64,000 nucleotides of DNA from Bradyrhizobium sp. B097. GTDB taxonomy: Bacteria; Pseudomonadota; Alphaproteobacteria; Rhizobiales; Xanthobacteraceae. The stretch covers positions 2,848,501 through 2,912,500 of the forward strand of contig NZ_CP152412.1 of the NCBI RefSeq assembly GCF_038957035.1. Direction: 5' to 3'. This document shows positions 33,970 through 43,216 of this stretch, one piece after another. The notes below the pieces were generated by a model that searched no databases, was not told the DNA's origin, and worked only from the letters and a program-made list of their open reading frames with translations. Position numbers and translations under genes: made by a program. The number at the start of each line of letters is the position of its first letter. Positions within the stretch are counted from its first letter, which is position 1.

Positions 33970-34001
33970 TGCAACTCGATACAAGAGTGTATCGAGTTGC
34001 A
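33970..34001. promoter_or_regulatory. Long palindromic operator for the TetR regulator
   Basis: Perfect 14-base arms TGCAACTCGATACA (33970-33983) and TGTATCGAGTTGCA (33988-34001) separated by AGAG. It lies 21 bases upstream of the tetR-type ATG and 121 bases before the P450 ATG. Such length and symmetry are typical TetR-family operators. Confidence 0.85.
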
Positions 34002-34121
34002 TTTGATAACACGAGAGTTGCTAAAACCAGAATGGCCGTGCCCCGTGTTGGTGCGGTCTTGAGGATGACACCAAGGCGCGCCAGAGTGCAGGCACCGGCG
34101 TAGCGCACGAACGAGGTCACC

Positions 34122-35354
34122 ATGAACGAGCAAGTTCAGCCGGCCAGCGGCGAGCCGCTTTTCAATCCACTGGCGCCCGAATTCATTCGCAATCCCTATC
34201 CGTGCTATGAGCGGCTACGCCGCCTCGATCCGATGCATGTCAACGCGCACGGCGCCTTCGTCGCCAGCCGTCACGCGGAAGCCAGCCTCGTGCTGCGCGA
34301 CAAGCGGTTCGGCAAGGACTATGTCGAGCGCTCGATCCGCCGCTACGGTCCCAAGATCATGGAGGAGCCGGTCATCCGCAGCATGAGCCACTGGATGCTG
34401 CAGCAGGACCCGCCCGATCACACCCGCTTGCGCGGTCTCGTCGTCAAGGCCTTCACCGCACGCCGGGTCGAGGACATGCGTCCGCGCATCCAGCACGTCG
34501 TGGATGAGACGCTCGACCGCATCGTTCCGCAAGGGAAGATGGACCTGATCGAGGATTTCGCGTTCCGCCTGCCGGTGACGATCATCTGCGACATGCTCGG
34601 CATCCCCGAGGAGCATCGCGATGCCTTCTACAACGGCTCGCGCGACGGCGGACGCCTGCTCGAGCCGGTGCCGCTGTCGGCGGAGGAGATCAAGCAGGGC
34701 AACGCCGGCAACGCGATGGCCGCGATGTATTTCCACCAGCTGTTCGAGCTGCGTCGCAAGCAGCCCGGCGACGACCTCACCACGCAACTGGTGCAGGCCG
34801 AGGAGAATGGCCAGAAGCTGACCAACGAGGAGCTGACCGCCAACATCATCCTGCTGTTCGGCGCCGGTCATGAGACGACAGTCAACCTGATCGGCAACGG
34901 CCTGCTCGCGCTGTTCCGCAACCCGGATCAGCTCGCGCTGCTGAAGGCCAATCCCGGCCTGATCACCAATGCGATCGAGGAGTTCCTACGCTACGATTCC
35001 TCGGTGCAGCTGACCGGCCGCGTCGCGCTGGAAGACATCGAGGATCTCGGCGGCAAGCGCATCCCGAAGGGCGAGAGCGTGCTGTGCCTGCTCGGCTCGG
35101 CCAATCACGACGAGGCTGTCTATCCCAACCATCCTGAAAAGCTCGACATCCAGCGGCCGAACGTGAAGCCGCTGTCGTTCGGCGGCGGCATCCATTTCTG
35201 CCTCGGTGCCCAGCTGGCGCGGATCGAGGCCGAGATCGCGATCTCGACGCTGCTGCGCCGGATCCCCGACCTGCGGCTCGATGACGCGGAGAATCCGGAG
35301 TGGCGGCCGACTTTCGTGCTGCGCGGGCTGAAGCGGCTCCCTGCGAGCTGGTGA
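34122..35354 (+). CDS. Cytochrome P450
   Basis: A 410-residue soluble class I-type bacterial P450. The oxygen-binding I-helix motif is GAGHETT, the K-helix ExxR is EEFLR, and the heme-thiolate signature FGGGIHFCLGAQLAR places the ligand at Cys360. HWMLQQDPPDHTRLRGLV is the usual C-helix region. It monooxygenates an organic substrate with electrons from ferredoxin; no ferredoxin gene is adjacent. It is divergent from the TetR regulator and presumably induced by its own substrate. Confidence 0.93.
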   Translation: MNEQVQPASGEPLFNPLAPEFIRNPYPCYERLRRLDPMHVNAHGAFVASRHAEASLVLRDKRFGKDYVERSIRRYGPKIMEEPVIRSMSHWMLQQDPPDHTRLRGLVVKAFTARRVEDMRPRIQHVVDETLDRIVPQGKMDLIEDFAFRLPVTIICDMLGIPEEHRDAFYNGSRDGGRLLEPVPLSAEEIKQGNAGNAMAAMYFHQLFELRRKQPGDDLTTQLVQAEENGQKLTNEELTANIILLFGAGHETTVNLIGNGLLALFRNPDQLALLKANPGLITNAIEEFLRYDSSVQLTGRVALEDIEDLGGKRIPKGESVLCLLGSANHDEAVYPNHPEKLDIQRPNVKPLSFGGGIHFCLGAQLARIEAEIAISTLLRRIPDLRLDDAENPEWRPTFVLRGLKRLPASW

Positions 35355-35457
35355 CATCCCGGATGTGGTGAGATCCGGGACGCGCGGCTGGGCAGTAACC
35401 CTGCCGCGACGGCCGGCGTGCACGCACGCTTGAGCGGAAAACCGTCATCCGCCTGAC

Positions 35458-35482
35458 GTCGCAGCGGTAATGCCGCTGTGAC
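35458..35482. other. Hairpin between P450 and AsmA genes
   Basis: Ten-base arms GTCGCAGCGG and CCGCTGTGAC with one G-T mismatch around a 5-base loop. No T-run follows, so a Rho-independent terminator is not supported. Confidence 0.4.
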
Positions 35483-35560
35483 TTCGCCATACTTGGCTCT
35501 ATATTTGGGTTGCTCCGGCCGAGGGTTCAGCACCGCGGAGCGGGCTCAAAGGGAGACACC

Positions 35561-38500
35561 GTGCAGACGACGCTGCTCGGCCTGGCAATCGCCTTCATTC
35601 TTGCACTGGTCGCCGCGCTGGTCGGTCCGTATTTCGTTGACTGGAACCAGTTCAGGCCGGAGTTCGAGACGGAGGCGTCCAAGATCATCGGCATGCCGGT
35701 TCGTGTCGCCGGCAATCTCGACGCACGTCTGCTGCCTGCGCCCTCGCTGCGGTTGAAAAATGTCACCGTCGGCGGCGCCAACGACATCGGCAAGATCCGG
35801 GCCGCCAATCTCGACGTCGAGCTCAGCCTGAGCTCGCTGATGCGCGGCGAGTGGCGGGCGAACGAACTCACTATCAACGGCATGTCGCTCGATCTCGGGC
35901 TCGATCCGAAGGGGCGGATCGACTGGTCGCCGTCGAGCGGGAGCTTCAACCTGGCTTCGCTGGCGATCGACCGCCTCAATCTGACCGGCCGCATCGCACT
36001 GCACGATGCCGCAAGCCGCAGCACGCTCGAGCTGAACGACATCGCCTTCAGCGGCGATGTCCGCTCGCTTGCCGGCGCGGTCCGTGGCGACGGCAATTTC
36101 ATGTTCGACGGCAACCGCTACCCGTTTCGGATCTCCTCGGGGCAAAGCGCCGACGGCAGCGGCACCCGCCTGCACTTCAACATCGATCCCGGGCAGCGGC
36201 CGGTGTCGGCCGATCTCGACGGCATTCTGACCTTCGAGGCCCGCGCGCCGCGGTTCGAGGGGAGCGTGACGCTGGCGGGCACGCCTGGCCAGCGCGCCGG
36301 CAGCGATATGCCGCCCTGGCGGATCGCGGCCAAGATCAAATCGGATTATTCGGCGGCACGTCTCGACCAGGTCGAGGTGAGCTACGGCGGCGAGGACCGC
36401 GCGTTGAAACTCGCAGGAAATGGCGATCTCCGGTTCGGCGCGTCGCCGCTGCTGCGCGCCGCGCTTTCGGCACGACAGCTCGATGGCGACAAGTTCGCCG
36501 CCAAAGACAGCGCCAAGGACGCCAATAACGGCAATGCCGAGCCGGTGCGCGTGCTGCCGGCAATGCGCGCGGTGTTGTCGGGTCTTCCGCAAAGCCCGAT
36601 CCCGGCACAGGTGGAGCTCACCTCCGAACAGATCATGCTCGGCGGCCGCCCGTTACAGGACGTCTCGGCAGAGCTGCAATCGGATGCGAAATCATGGACC
36701 GTGCGCCGACTGGAGTTTCGCGCGCCGGGATCGACGCGGGTCTCGATGAGCGGCGCCAGCGCGCAGACCGGCGTCGCCAACAGCTTCAAGACCGCGCTGA
36801 ACATCGAATCGTCCGATCCCGATACGCTGATGAGCTGGCTGCAGGGGCGGAGCGACATCGCCTATCGCAGCCAGAAGCCGCTGCGGTTGCGCGGCGACGT
36901 CACGGTGTCGCCATCAGGTTTTTCGATCGACGCGATGAAGGCGGAAATCGAGGGCGGCGCGGTCGAGGGCCGCGTCGCGGTTGCGCATCGCGAGGCGACG
37001 AGCGGCTCGAAGGTCGAGGCGCAGTTGAAGGCCGAGCGGCTCGATCTCGATGCGACCGCAACATTCATCCGCTCGCTGGCAGGCCCGCAAGCCGAATGGC
37101 CGGACGAGGCGCAGTTGTCGCTCGATGTCGGGCGCGCGATTTCCTCGGGGCAGGAATTGCGGCCGCTGCTGGCGAAGATCGCCTACAGCCCGAAGACCAT
37201 CGTGCTCGAGCGCATCAAGATCGGTCAGCCCGACAATGTCACGCTGGATGGCAGCGGCAATTTCGATCGCGCCAATTCGACCGGCAAGCTCGCCGTCGAT
37301 GCGACCGCCGCATCGCTTGGCCGGCTGACGGCTGTGGTTCAGCCGTTCGCGCCGGCGCTTGCCGCGCGGCTCGGCGTGCTGCGTACGGATGCCGGTCCGG
37401 TCCATGCCAGGCTTGCGCTCGACCTCGGCAAGGGCAAGGCCGCCGATCGCGTCAGCGCGCGCGCGACGGTCGATCTCGACACGCCGCAACTCAAGGGCAA
37501 TACGGTGATCTCGGCGACGCCGCTGGTGGCTGCGATCCGCGCGCTGGATTTTGACGCACTTCGCAGCAGCGACGTCACGGCCGAAGCGAAATTCTCCGCC
37601 AGCGAGGGCAATGCGCTGCTGGGGCTGCTGGGGCTTGGCCGCGCGGTCGCAGCCGGTGCGGGCCCGACGCAGTTCGAGGGCACCGCGAGCGGCGCGTGGC
37701 ACGCGCCGTTGCGGTTGAAGGCGCGGCTCTGGGGCGCCGGGCTCGACGCGGATGCGGAAGGGACCGCGGAGCCGTGGTCCAAGGATGGGGCCGGCGAGAG
37801 CAAATCGAGCGTCAGCCTCCGTGTCCGCAGCGCCGACATTAGTCCGCTGCTCAATCTGAAATCATCCGATCCGGCAGCAAACATCCGCCTGTCGTCGCGG
37901 GTCACGCTTGCGGGTGACAGGCTGACCTTCGACGATCTCGACAGCATCGTCGCCGGTTCGCGGCTGCGCGGCCGGCTGGCGTTGACGCTCGCCGATCAGA
38001 AGAGCATCGACGGCGAAGTCGGTCTCGATCAGATCACGCTGGCGCCGGTTTTCGCGGCGGCGATCGGCGCGGCCGGTCACGACACGACCGCGCCGCTCGG
38101 CCAGGGACTGACAAGCGCCTGGCGCGGCAAGGTCACGTTCGAAGCGCTGCATGGTCTGCTGCCGGGCGGCGCCGAGCTGCAGCCGGTCAGCGGCACCATC
38201 AGGTCGGATGGGCAGTCGCTGACCTTCGACAGCGTCAAGGGCAAGATCGGTGGCGGCGAGGCGACCGCCTCCATCGATGCGCGGCAGGGCGTCAATGGAC
38301 TCGCCTTGAATGCAAATGTGCAGCTTTCGGGCGTCGACGGCTCGGCCCTGCGCTACCGCAGTCTCGCGATGCCCAAGGCACGCGCTTCGATGCAGATGAC
38401 GTTGTTGACGCAGGGCCGCAGCGCCTCGGCGCTGATCGGTGCGCTGTCCGGCAGCGGCGCCGTGACGCTGGAGGGGCTGAACCTTCCGGGGCTCGATCCG

Positions 38501-39268
38501 CGCGCGTTCGACGTTGCGATCCGCGCCAGCGATTCCGGGCAGGCGACCGACGACACCCGGCTGAGGCAGATCGTCGAACCGGTGCTCGCAGCCGGCGGGC
38601 TGTCGGTCGCTTCCGCGCAAATTCCCTTCAACATTCGCGACGGCCGGATCCGGATCGGCGTCACCACGCTTGCAGCGAGCGGTGCCAACGTCATCGTGTC
38701 CGGCGGCTACGACATTCCGGCCGACCAGGCCGACATCCGCACCGCGCTGACATCGACGCAGGTCGGCACCCCCACCAGCCGCCCGGAGATCCAGCTGCTG
38801 GCGGTGGGCACACCCGACGGATTGTCGCGCAGCATCGACATTGCGGCGTTGTCGTCGTGGCTTGCGGTGCGCGCGATCGACCGGGAGACCAAGCGGCTCG
38901 ACGCGATCGAGCGCGGCGAACCCACGCCGCCGCCCGCCGCGCCCGCGCCGGACGCGTCCAATCCAAATTCGGCGGGAGTGCCTTCCGCCAATCTGCCGGT
39001 GCCCGGCCCGGACCCACGCCGCGTGCCGGTGAAGCCGAAGATCGTTGCGCCGCGGCCGCCGATCGTCCCGCCGGCTGCCACAGCGCCTGCCGCTGTGCCG
39101 CTCGTGCCGCCTGCGCCGGTTGCGAGCCAGCCGCAGCTGGCCCCGCTGCCGCCGCCGATCGAGGTCAAGCCGGTGCCCGGTGCGGCCAGGTCGAGGCCGC
39201 TGCGGCCACCGCTGTCGCTGACGCCGCAGGTCGCCAATCCGCCGCCGCGGCCGGCGATGCAGAACTAG
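35561..39268 (+). CDS. Large AsmA-family envelope protein
   Basis: A 1235-residue protein. A single N-terminal membrane anchor (LLGLAIAFILALVAALVGPYFV) is followed by the AsmA hallmark DWNQFRPEFETEASKIIGMPVRVAGNLDARLLPAPSLRLKNV, long beta-rich repeats through the periplasm, and an AsmA_2-type C-terminal region ending near VGTPDGLSRSIDIAALSSWLAVRAI. The last ~120 residues are Pro/Ala-rich. AsmA-like proteins are thought to help move phospholipids between membranes. GTG at 35561 is chosen because GGGAGA lies just upstream and the conserved region begins immediately after. Confidence 0.9.
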   Translation: MQTTLLGLAIAFILALVAALVGPYFVDWNQFRPEFETEASKIIGMPVRVAGNLDARLLPAPSLRLKNVTVGGANDIGKIRAANLDVELSLSSLMRGEWRANELTINGMSLDLGLDPKGRIDWSPSSGSFNLASLAIDRLNLTGRIALHDAASRSTLELNDIAFSGDVRSLAGAVRGDGNFMFDGNRYPFRISSGQSADGSGTRLHFNIDPGQRPVSADLDGILTFEARAPRFEGSVTLAGTPGQRAGSDMPPWRIAAKIKSDYSAARLDQVEVSYGGEDRALKLAGNGDLRFGASPLLRAALSARQLDGDKFAAKDSAKDANNGNAEPVRVLPAMRAVLSGLPQSPIPAQVELTSEQIMLGGRPLQDVSAELQSDAKSWTVRRLEFRAPGSTRVSMSGASAQTGVANSFKTALNIESSDPDTLMSWLQGRSDIAYRSQKPLRLRGDVTVSPSGFSIDAMKAEIEGGAVEGRVAVAHREATSGSKVEAQLKAERLDLDATATFIRSLAGPQAEWPDEAQLSLDVGRAISSGQELRPLLAKIAYSPKTIVLERIKIGQPDNVTLDGSGNFDRANSTGKLAVDATAASLGRLTAVVQPFAPALAARLGVLRTDAGPVHARLALDLGKGKAADRVSARATVDLDTPQLKGNTVISATPLVAAIRALDFDALRSSDVTAEAKFSASEGNALLGLLGLGRAVAAGAGPTQFEGTASGAWHAPLRLKARLWGAGLDADAEGTAEPWSKDGAGESKSSVSLRVRSADISPLLNLKSSDPAANIRLSSRVTLAGDRLTFDDLDSIVAGSRLRGRLALTLADQKSIDGEVGLDQITLAPVFAAAIGAAGHDTTAPLGQGLTSAWRGKVTFEALHGLLPGGAELQPVSGTIRSDGQSLTFDSVKGKIGGGEATASIDARQGVNGLALNANVQLSGVDGSALRYRSLAMPKARASMQMTLLTQGRSASALIGALSGSGAVTLEGLNLPGLDPRAFDVAIRASDSGQATDDTRLRQIVEPVLAAGGLSVASAQIPFNIRDGRIRIGVTTLAASGANVIVSGGYDIPADQADIRTALTSTQVGTPTSRPEIQLLAVGTPDGLSRSIDIAALSSWLAVRAIDRETKRLDAIERGEPTPPPAAPAPDASNPNSAGVPSANLPVPGPDPRRVPVKPKIVAPRPPIVPPAATAPAAVPLVPPAPVASQPQLAPLPPPIEVKPVPGAARSRPLRPPLSLTPQVANPPPRPAMQN

Positions 39269-39336
39269 GAAGCGCTTTCAAGCGAAGTGGGGACCGGTTC
39301 GCGTGATGAAAACCCGTCAGACCGGAAATCCAGAGC

Positions 39337-39690
39337 TTACGATCGGTGCTGGAGAATATTGATCAGCCGGCCGAACGGATCGCGGACGAAGAAGCGCCGC
39401 ACGCCCCACGGCTCGTCCGCCGGTCCGTATTCGATCGCGACGCCGGCGGCCTGCATCCGGCGCAGTGCTTCGTCGAGGTCGTCGACCTCGATCGAGAGAT
39501 CGGACACCGGCGTGCCGGAGCCACCTTCGGAAGCGAAGCTGATTTGAACCTGCATCGTTTCGGATGAGCCGTAAGTCGCAACCCAACCGAAATCCATCAG
39601 CGGCGCGAGGCCGAGGATATCGCGATAGAACGACTTCGCTGCCGCGACATCTGATGCGGCAACGTTCGCGACGATGCGATTGACCTTCAT
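39337..39690 (-). CDS. VOC (glyoxalase/bleomycin-resistance) family protein
   Basis: A 117-residue protein from MKVNRIVANV at 39690. Two beta-alpha-beta-beta-beta modules are seen: VAASDVAAAKSFYRDILGLAPLMDFGWVATYGS and LSIEVDDLDEALRRMQAAGVAIEYGPADEPWGVRRFFVRDPFGRLINIL, the second with the usual RDPFGRLINI end. Family members include glyoxalases, dioxygenases and antibiotic-binding proteins; the substrate cannot be inferred. Upstream in-frame ATG at 39786 lies inside the next gene and is rejected. Confidence 0.85.
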   Translation of the reverse strand: MKVNRIVANVAASDVAAAKSFYRDILGLAPLMDFGWVATYGSSETMQVQISFASEGGSGTPVSDLSIEVDDLDEALRRMQAAGVAIEYGPADEPWGVRRFFVRDPFGRLINILQHRS

Positions 39691-39745
39691 GCTGAAGTCC
39701 ACGCGGCGGAACGACCGTCTGCTGAAGCGACGGTCGACAAGGCCA

Positions 39746-40021
39746 TCAGGCCTGCTGGCGCGTGTCGACCTGTTGCGGCCTGACATCCGTCGGCACGGCC
39801 GGGGTGGCGCGCGAGCGGAAGTAGTCGAGCACGAAAAGCCGGATCGCGGAGGACAGATTGCCCTGCTGACGGTTGTTGTCGATCTCGCCGACCAACTCCG
39901 ACAGCGTCATGTTCCGCAGACCGGAAATCTCCTTCATGCCGTTCCAGAAGGCTTCTTCGAGGCTGACGCTGGTCTTGTGACCGGCGACGACGATCGACCG
40001 CTTGACGACGGGAGACTTCAT
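39746..40021 (-). CDS. Ribbon-helix-helix domain protein
   Basis: A 91-residue protein starting MKSPVVKRSIVVAGHKTSVSLEEAFWNGMKEI. The RHH_4-type pattern is present: the strand KRSIVVAGHKTSVSLEEAFW, then helices WNGMKEISGLRNMTLSELVGEID and SSAIRLFVLDYFRS. Such proteins are small DNA-binding regulators. It overlaps the DUF4169 gene by 4 bases and lies downstream of fumC on the same strand, an arrangement seen in related genomes. Target unknown. Confidence 0.85.
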   Translation of the reverse strand: MKSPVVKRSIVVAGHKTSVSLEEAFWNGMKEISGLRNMTLSELVGEIDNNRQQGNLSSAIRLFVLDYFRSRATPAVPTDVRPQQVDTRQQA

Positions 40022-40206
40022 GATGCGTCACCACTTTCGATGCGGTGCTGATCGAGCACACGCGTACTGCGCTCGCCGAGAAATTCGTCACGCGCTCGTT
40101 CGGATTTGGTGCGACCGAATAGCGCACGATTGGCTTCGGCCTGCTTTGCTGCTTGTTCGCGCTCACCGCGCTTCTTGAATCGTTTCAGGTTGACCACGTC
40201 GCCCAT
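40018..40206 (-). CDS. DUF4169 family small basic protein
   Basis: A 62-residue protein starting MGDVVNLKRFKKRGEREQAAKQAEANRALFGRTKSERARDE. The MGDVVNL opening and the NRALFGRTKSER motif are characteristic of DUF4169. It is a long basic helix with no membrane segment. It overlaps the RHH gene start (ATGA), so the two are coupled. Function unknown. A longer frame from 40311 is rejected since the conserved start is at 40206. Confidence 0.88.
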   Translation of the reverse strand: MGDVVNLKRFKKRGEREQAAKQAEANRALFGRTKSERARDEFLGERSTRVLDQHRIESGDAS

Positions 40207-40310
40207 GCTCGTCGTCCTCATCGTCCCCAGAGCGGAATTGGTGATGCATCGTGACGAAAGCAAGAGCGATCGCGCAAAGCGCCCGGCTCGATATCCATCC
40301 CGAATCCCCA

Positions 40311-40334
40311 TTTGATGCTTGTGATAGCATCAAA
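40311..40334. promoter_or_regulatory. Inverted repeat upstream of the DUF4169-RHH pair
   Basis: Arms TTTGATGC (40311-40318) and GCATCAAA (40327-40334) with an 8-base centre, about 105 bases upstream of the DUF4169 ATG. It could be an operator for the RHH protein; no protein is proven to bind it. Confidence 0.4.
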
Positions 40335-40481
40335 GAATCCGTTTCGCTCTGCGAAAACTAGACGTCTGTACCATGCGCCAGCGCAGAGCTGATAGGCAAA
40401 CAGCCTTAGCCTTTAGGCGTTATGATCCATAATTATATCACGCGCGCTGACCGTAATTATCCGGACATTGCGCGCTTCGCT

Positions 40482-41897
40482 TCAGCCGGGGTGTGTCATT
40501 TTGTCCGGCTGCACGAGGCGATCAAATTCGTCGGCAGTTACGAATCCGAGCCGCAAAGCCTCTTCCTTCAACGTCGTTCCGTGCGCGTGCGCCGACTTCG
40601 CGACCTTGGCTGCGTTGTCGTAACCGATCTTCGGCGCGAGCGCCGTCACCAGCATCAGCGAGCGCTGCATCAGCTCGTTGATGCGCTTTTCGTCGGCGCG
40701 TATTCCGACAACACAATGCTCAGTAAATGAGCGGACAACGTCAGACAGCAACTGAATGGAATTTATCATACAATATGCCAACACGGGCTTGTACACGTTG
40801 AGCTCGAAATGGCCCTGGCTGCCGGCGACGGTGATCGTGGTCTGATTGCCGAACACCTGGCAGCAGACCATGGTCATGGCCTCGCATTGGGTCGGATTGA
40901 CCTTGCCCGGCATGATCGACGAGCCCGGCTCGTTCTCAGGCAGGATCAACTCGCCGAGGCCCGAGCGCGGGCCCGAGCCGAGGAAGCGGATGTCGTTGGC
41001 GATCTTGAACAGGCCGGTTGCCACCGAATTGATCGCGCCATGCACCAGCACATAGGCGTCGTTGGAAGCCAGCGCCTCGAACTTGTTCGCCGCGCTTGTG
41101 AACGGCAGCCTGGTGATCTCGGCGACATGCCTGGCGAAGGCGTTGGCGAATTCCGGCTTCGAGTTGAGGCCCGTGCCGACAGCAGTGCCGCCCTGCGCCA
41201 GCGGGAACAACTCCTTCACCGCCGAGTGCAGCCGGGCGATGCCGCTCTCGACCTGCGCGGCGTAGCCAGAGAATTCCTGACCGAGCGTCAGCGGCGTTGC
41301 GTCCTGGGTATGCGTGCGTCCGATCTTCACGATCTTGGCAAACGCCTCCTGCTTCTGGTGCAACGCCCGATGCAGCTCGGTAAGGGCAGGGATCAGGTCG
41401 GCGATGATGCGGTCCGCCGCAGCGATATGCATCGCGGTCGGGAACGAGTCGTTCGACGACTGGCTCATGTTGACGTGATCGTTCGGATGAATCGGCTGCT
41501 TGGCACCGAGCTCGCCGCCGAGCATCTGGTTGGCGCGGTTTGCGATCACCTCGTTCACGTTCATGTTGGTTTGCGTGCCCGAGCCGGTCTGCCAGACGAC
41601 CAGCGGAAAATGATCGTCGAGCTTGCCTTCGATCACTTCCCTGGCGGCGCTGATGATGGCGTCGGCGCGGCGTGCATCGAGCTGGCCGAGATCGCGATTG
41701 GTTTCGGCTGCGGCGAGCTTGACGATCGCAAGTGCGTGAATGATCGCGATCGGCATCCGGTCGTGGCCGATCTTGAAATTCTGCCGCGAGCGCTCGGTCT
41801 GCGCGCCCCAGTAGCGATCGGCGGCGACGTCGATCGGACCGAAGCTGTCGGTCTCGCTGCGGGTGGCGGCGTTGGATGGTGTCGTCGATTGAGCCAT
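40482..41897 (-). CDS. fumC: Class II fumarate hydratase
   Basis: A 471-residue cytoplasmic TCA-cycle enzyme converting fumarate to malate without iron-sulfur clusters. Visible blocks are [41 protein letters not shown], the catalytic-His region [21 protein letters not shown] and the superfamily signature [11 protein letters not shown]. Length is as in E. coli FumC (467). Start MAQSTT at 41897 has GGAGGG upstream. It lies downstream of sspB on the same strand. Confidence 0.96.
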   Translation of the reverse strand: MAQSTTPSNAATRSETDSFGPIDVAADRYWGAQTERSRQNFKIGHDRMPIAIIHALAIVKLAAAETNRDLGQLDARRADAIISAAREVIEGKLDDHFPLVVWQTGSGTQTNMNVNEVIANRANQMLGGELGAKQPIHPNDHVNMSQSSNDSFPTAMHIAAADRIIADLIPALTELHRALHQKQEAFAKIVKIGRTHTQDATPLTLGQEFSGYAAQVESGIARLHSAVKELFPLAQGGTAVGTGLNSKPEFANAFARHVAEITRLPFTSAANKFEALASNDAYVLVHGAINSVATGLFKIANDIRFLGSGPRSGLGELILPENEPGSSIMPGKVNPTQCEAMTMVCCQVFGNQTTITVAGSQGHFELNVYKPVLAYCMINSIQLLSDVVRSFTEHCVVGIRADEKRINELMQRSLMLVTALAPKIGYDNAAKVAKSAHAHGTTLKEEALRLGFVTADEFDRLVQPDKMTHPG

Positions 41898-42003
41898 GGA
41901 TGCCCTCCGTTGCGTCATCAGAACGTGATCCGGCGGTGCGCCGGCTTTTCGCCGCGGCAACGCGACAGCGTCCGCGCGGAGGCACGTTCATGCAGAAGAT
42001 AGT

Positions 42004-42028
42004 CCGGGATGACGATCTGTCATCCCGG
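42004..42028. other. Perfect inverted repeat between sspB and fumC
   Basis: Arms CCGGGATGA (42004-42012) and TCATCCCGG (42020-42028) enclose 7 bases. It can form a strong hairpin in the fumC leader or sspB 3' region but lacks a T-run. It may be a short member of the repeat families. Confidence 0.5.
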
Positions 42029-42073
42029 CCCTCGAATGCATCCTACAAGGTCGAGGATCGATCGGTGTTTAGA

Positions 42074-42595
42074 TTATTTCTTGCGGAAGCGGTCCAGCCG
42101 CACGACCTCGGCGCCTTCGCTGGGTTTCGCAGGCTCCTGCTCGGTCTCGGCCGTCTCGGTCTCGACTGCCGCCCGGGCGGCCGGTGCGGGAAGGGGAGAG
42201 GCCGGTGCCGTCGCAGGAGGGGCCTCCTCGGACAATGCCTCCGAGACGTCGAACCGTAGATCGAACGGTGCGGACGGATCGAGGAAGCGGGTCACCGCGG
42301 CGAACGGCACGTTCAGCCGCTCGGGAATCCCGCCGAACGACAGGCCGACCTCGAACCGGTCCTCGGTCACCACCAGATCCCAAAACTGGTGCTGCAGGAT
42401 GATGGTCATCTCCTCCGGATACTGCGCGAGCAGCCGCGGCGACAGCTTCACGCCGTCGCCGTGCGAGAGGAAGGTGATGTAGAAATGGTGCTCACCCGGC
42501 AGGCCATGTTCGGCGGCGTCGGACAAGACCCGGCGCAGCACCCCGCGCAGCGCGTCGCGCGCCAGCACGTCATATCGGATGTGATCGGTCGCCAT
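42074..42595 (-). CDS. sspB: SspB-type ClpXP adaptor
   Basis: A 173-residue protein starting MATDHIRYDVLARDALRGVLRRVL. The SspB substrate-binding fold is visible (GEHHFYITFLSHGDGVKLSPRLLAQYPEEMTIILQHQFWDLVVTEDRFEVGLSFGGIPERLNVPFAAVTRFLDPS, residues ~32-105). A flexible Ala/Pro/Glu-rich linker follows, then a C-terminal basic tail (VVRLDRFRKK), the ClpX-docking type of end. It delivers tmRNA-tagged proteins to ClpXP. The tmRNA gene lies directly upstream on the same strand, which matches its job. Confidence 0.92.
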   Translation of the reverse strand: MATDHIRYDVLARDALRGVLRRVLSDAAEHGLPGEHHFYITFLSHGDGVKLSPRLLAQYPEEMTIILQHQFWDLVVTEDRFEVGLSFGGIPERLNVPFAAVTRFLDPSAPFDLRFDVSEALSEEAPPATAPASPLPAPAARAAVETETAETEQEPAKPSEGAEVVRLDRFRKK

Positions 42596-42731
42596 CGTAT
42601 TCCTGTCGCTTCGAAAATGCCGGCAAGGCATCGCCGGACCCGTCCGACTCGCCCTTTTGGCCATGCTACTCCGCCGGGACCCGGAAATCAGCAGGGCTGG
42701 CAGCGGAAAATGCGGGCGGACGCCCGATCGG

Positions 42732-42767
42732 AAAATAAAGTGGAGGCTTCTGTTGCCAGGTGCCTCC
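42732..42767 (-). terminator. Rho-independent terminator of ssrA
   Basis: On the minus strand GGAGGC (42762-42767) pairs with GCCTCC (42742-42747), followed by ACTTTATTTT. It ends the tmRNA precursor about 60-90 bases after the tag stop codon. Confidence 0.8.
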
Positions 42768-43066
42768 GAACCCCGCCTAACGGAGCTTAACCCGTTAGGA
42801 CTTTAAGATGGTCTTTCAAACTGCGTTACGCAGCCTGAGCAACCGGAGCAAAGTTGTCGTTGGCAACTATTGCATTAGCCCGATAACGGCGGAACCATAC
42901 CGAGAAAAAACACGCCCTTTACGCCCTCGTCGATCCTATTTCGCCCCCGCCAAAACCCACCGAAGCCAGGGGCTCGGGATGGGTTTTGGTGGAGGCGCCG
43001 GGTACCGCCCCCGGGTCCGAATGGTTTATTGCGACGGCCATTTATTTCCATAGCCGGCGAACCGGC
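42768..43066 (-). ncRNA. ssrA: Circularly permuted two-piece tmRNA (ssrA)
   Basis: Transfer-messenger RNA that rescues stalled ribosomes. On the minus strand the acceptor piece comes first: a T-arm with 5-bp stem CCGGG/CCCGG and 7-base loop, then CGCCTCC and an encoded ACCA whose last base is 42987. A 38-base internal spacer (42949-42986) is removed. The coding piece starts GGGGGCG at 42948 and its first seven bases pair with CGCCTCC. The tag frame is 42826-42864 (resume codon GCC, stop TAA) and encodes ANDNFAPVAQAA. A hairpin CCTAACGG/CCGTTAGG lies after the tag. This permuted layout is typical of Alphaproteobacteria. The 5' end of the precursor is estimated. Confidence 0.93.
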
Positions 43067-43072
43067 ACCCGT

Positions 43073-43078
43073 AATATA
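43073..43078 (-). promoter_or_regulatory. Probable -10 box of ssrA
   Basis: TATATT on the minus strand, about 85 bases upstream of the acceptor 3' end. The -35 region is AT-rich but not a good match to TTGACA. The 140 bases from here to the chromate transporter start hold nothing else I can identify. Confidence 0.45.
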
Positions 43079-43216
43079 GGCGGCACGAACGAAGAAAAAT
43101 AGAGCCGATTCAGGCTTGTTCAGGTGTGAAACACGCCGATTTGGGTTGGCCGCCGTCTTGGCCAGGGGTCTTGGTCAGGTCTTGGCGCTGTCTTGGCGCC
43201 GTTCTAGATTTTGCCC

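Noticed and set aside
42808..43053. An 81-residue plus-strand reading frame in the sspB-chrA gap
   Set aside because: It overlaps the ssrA gene on the opposite strand, and no protein family features are seen.
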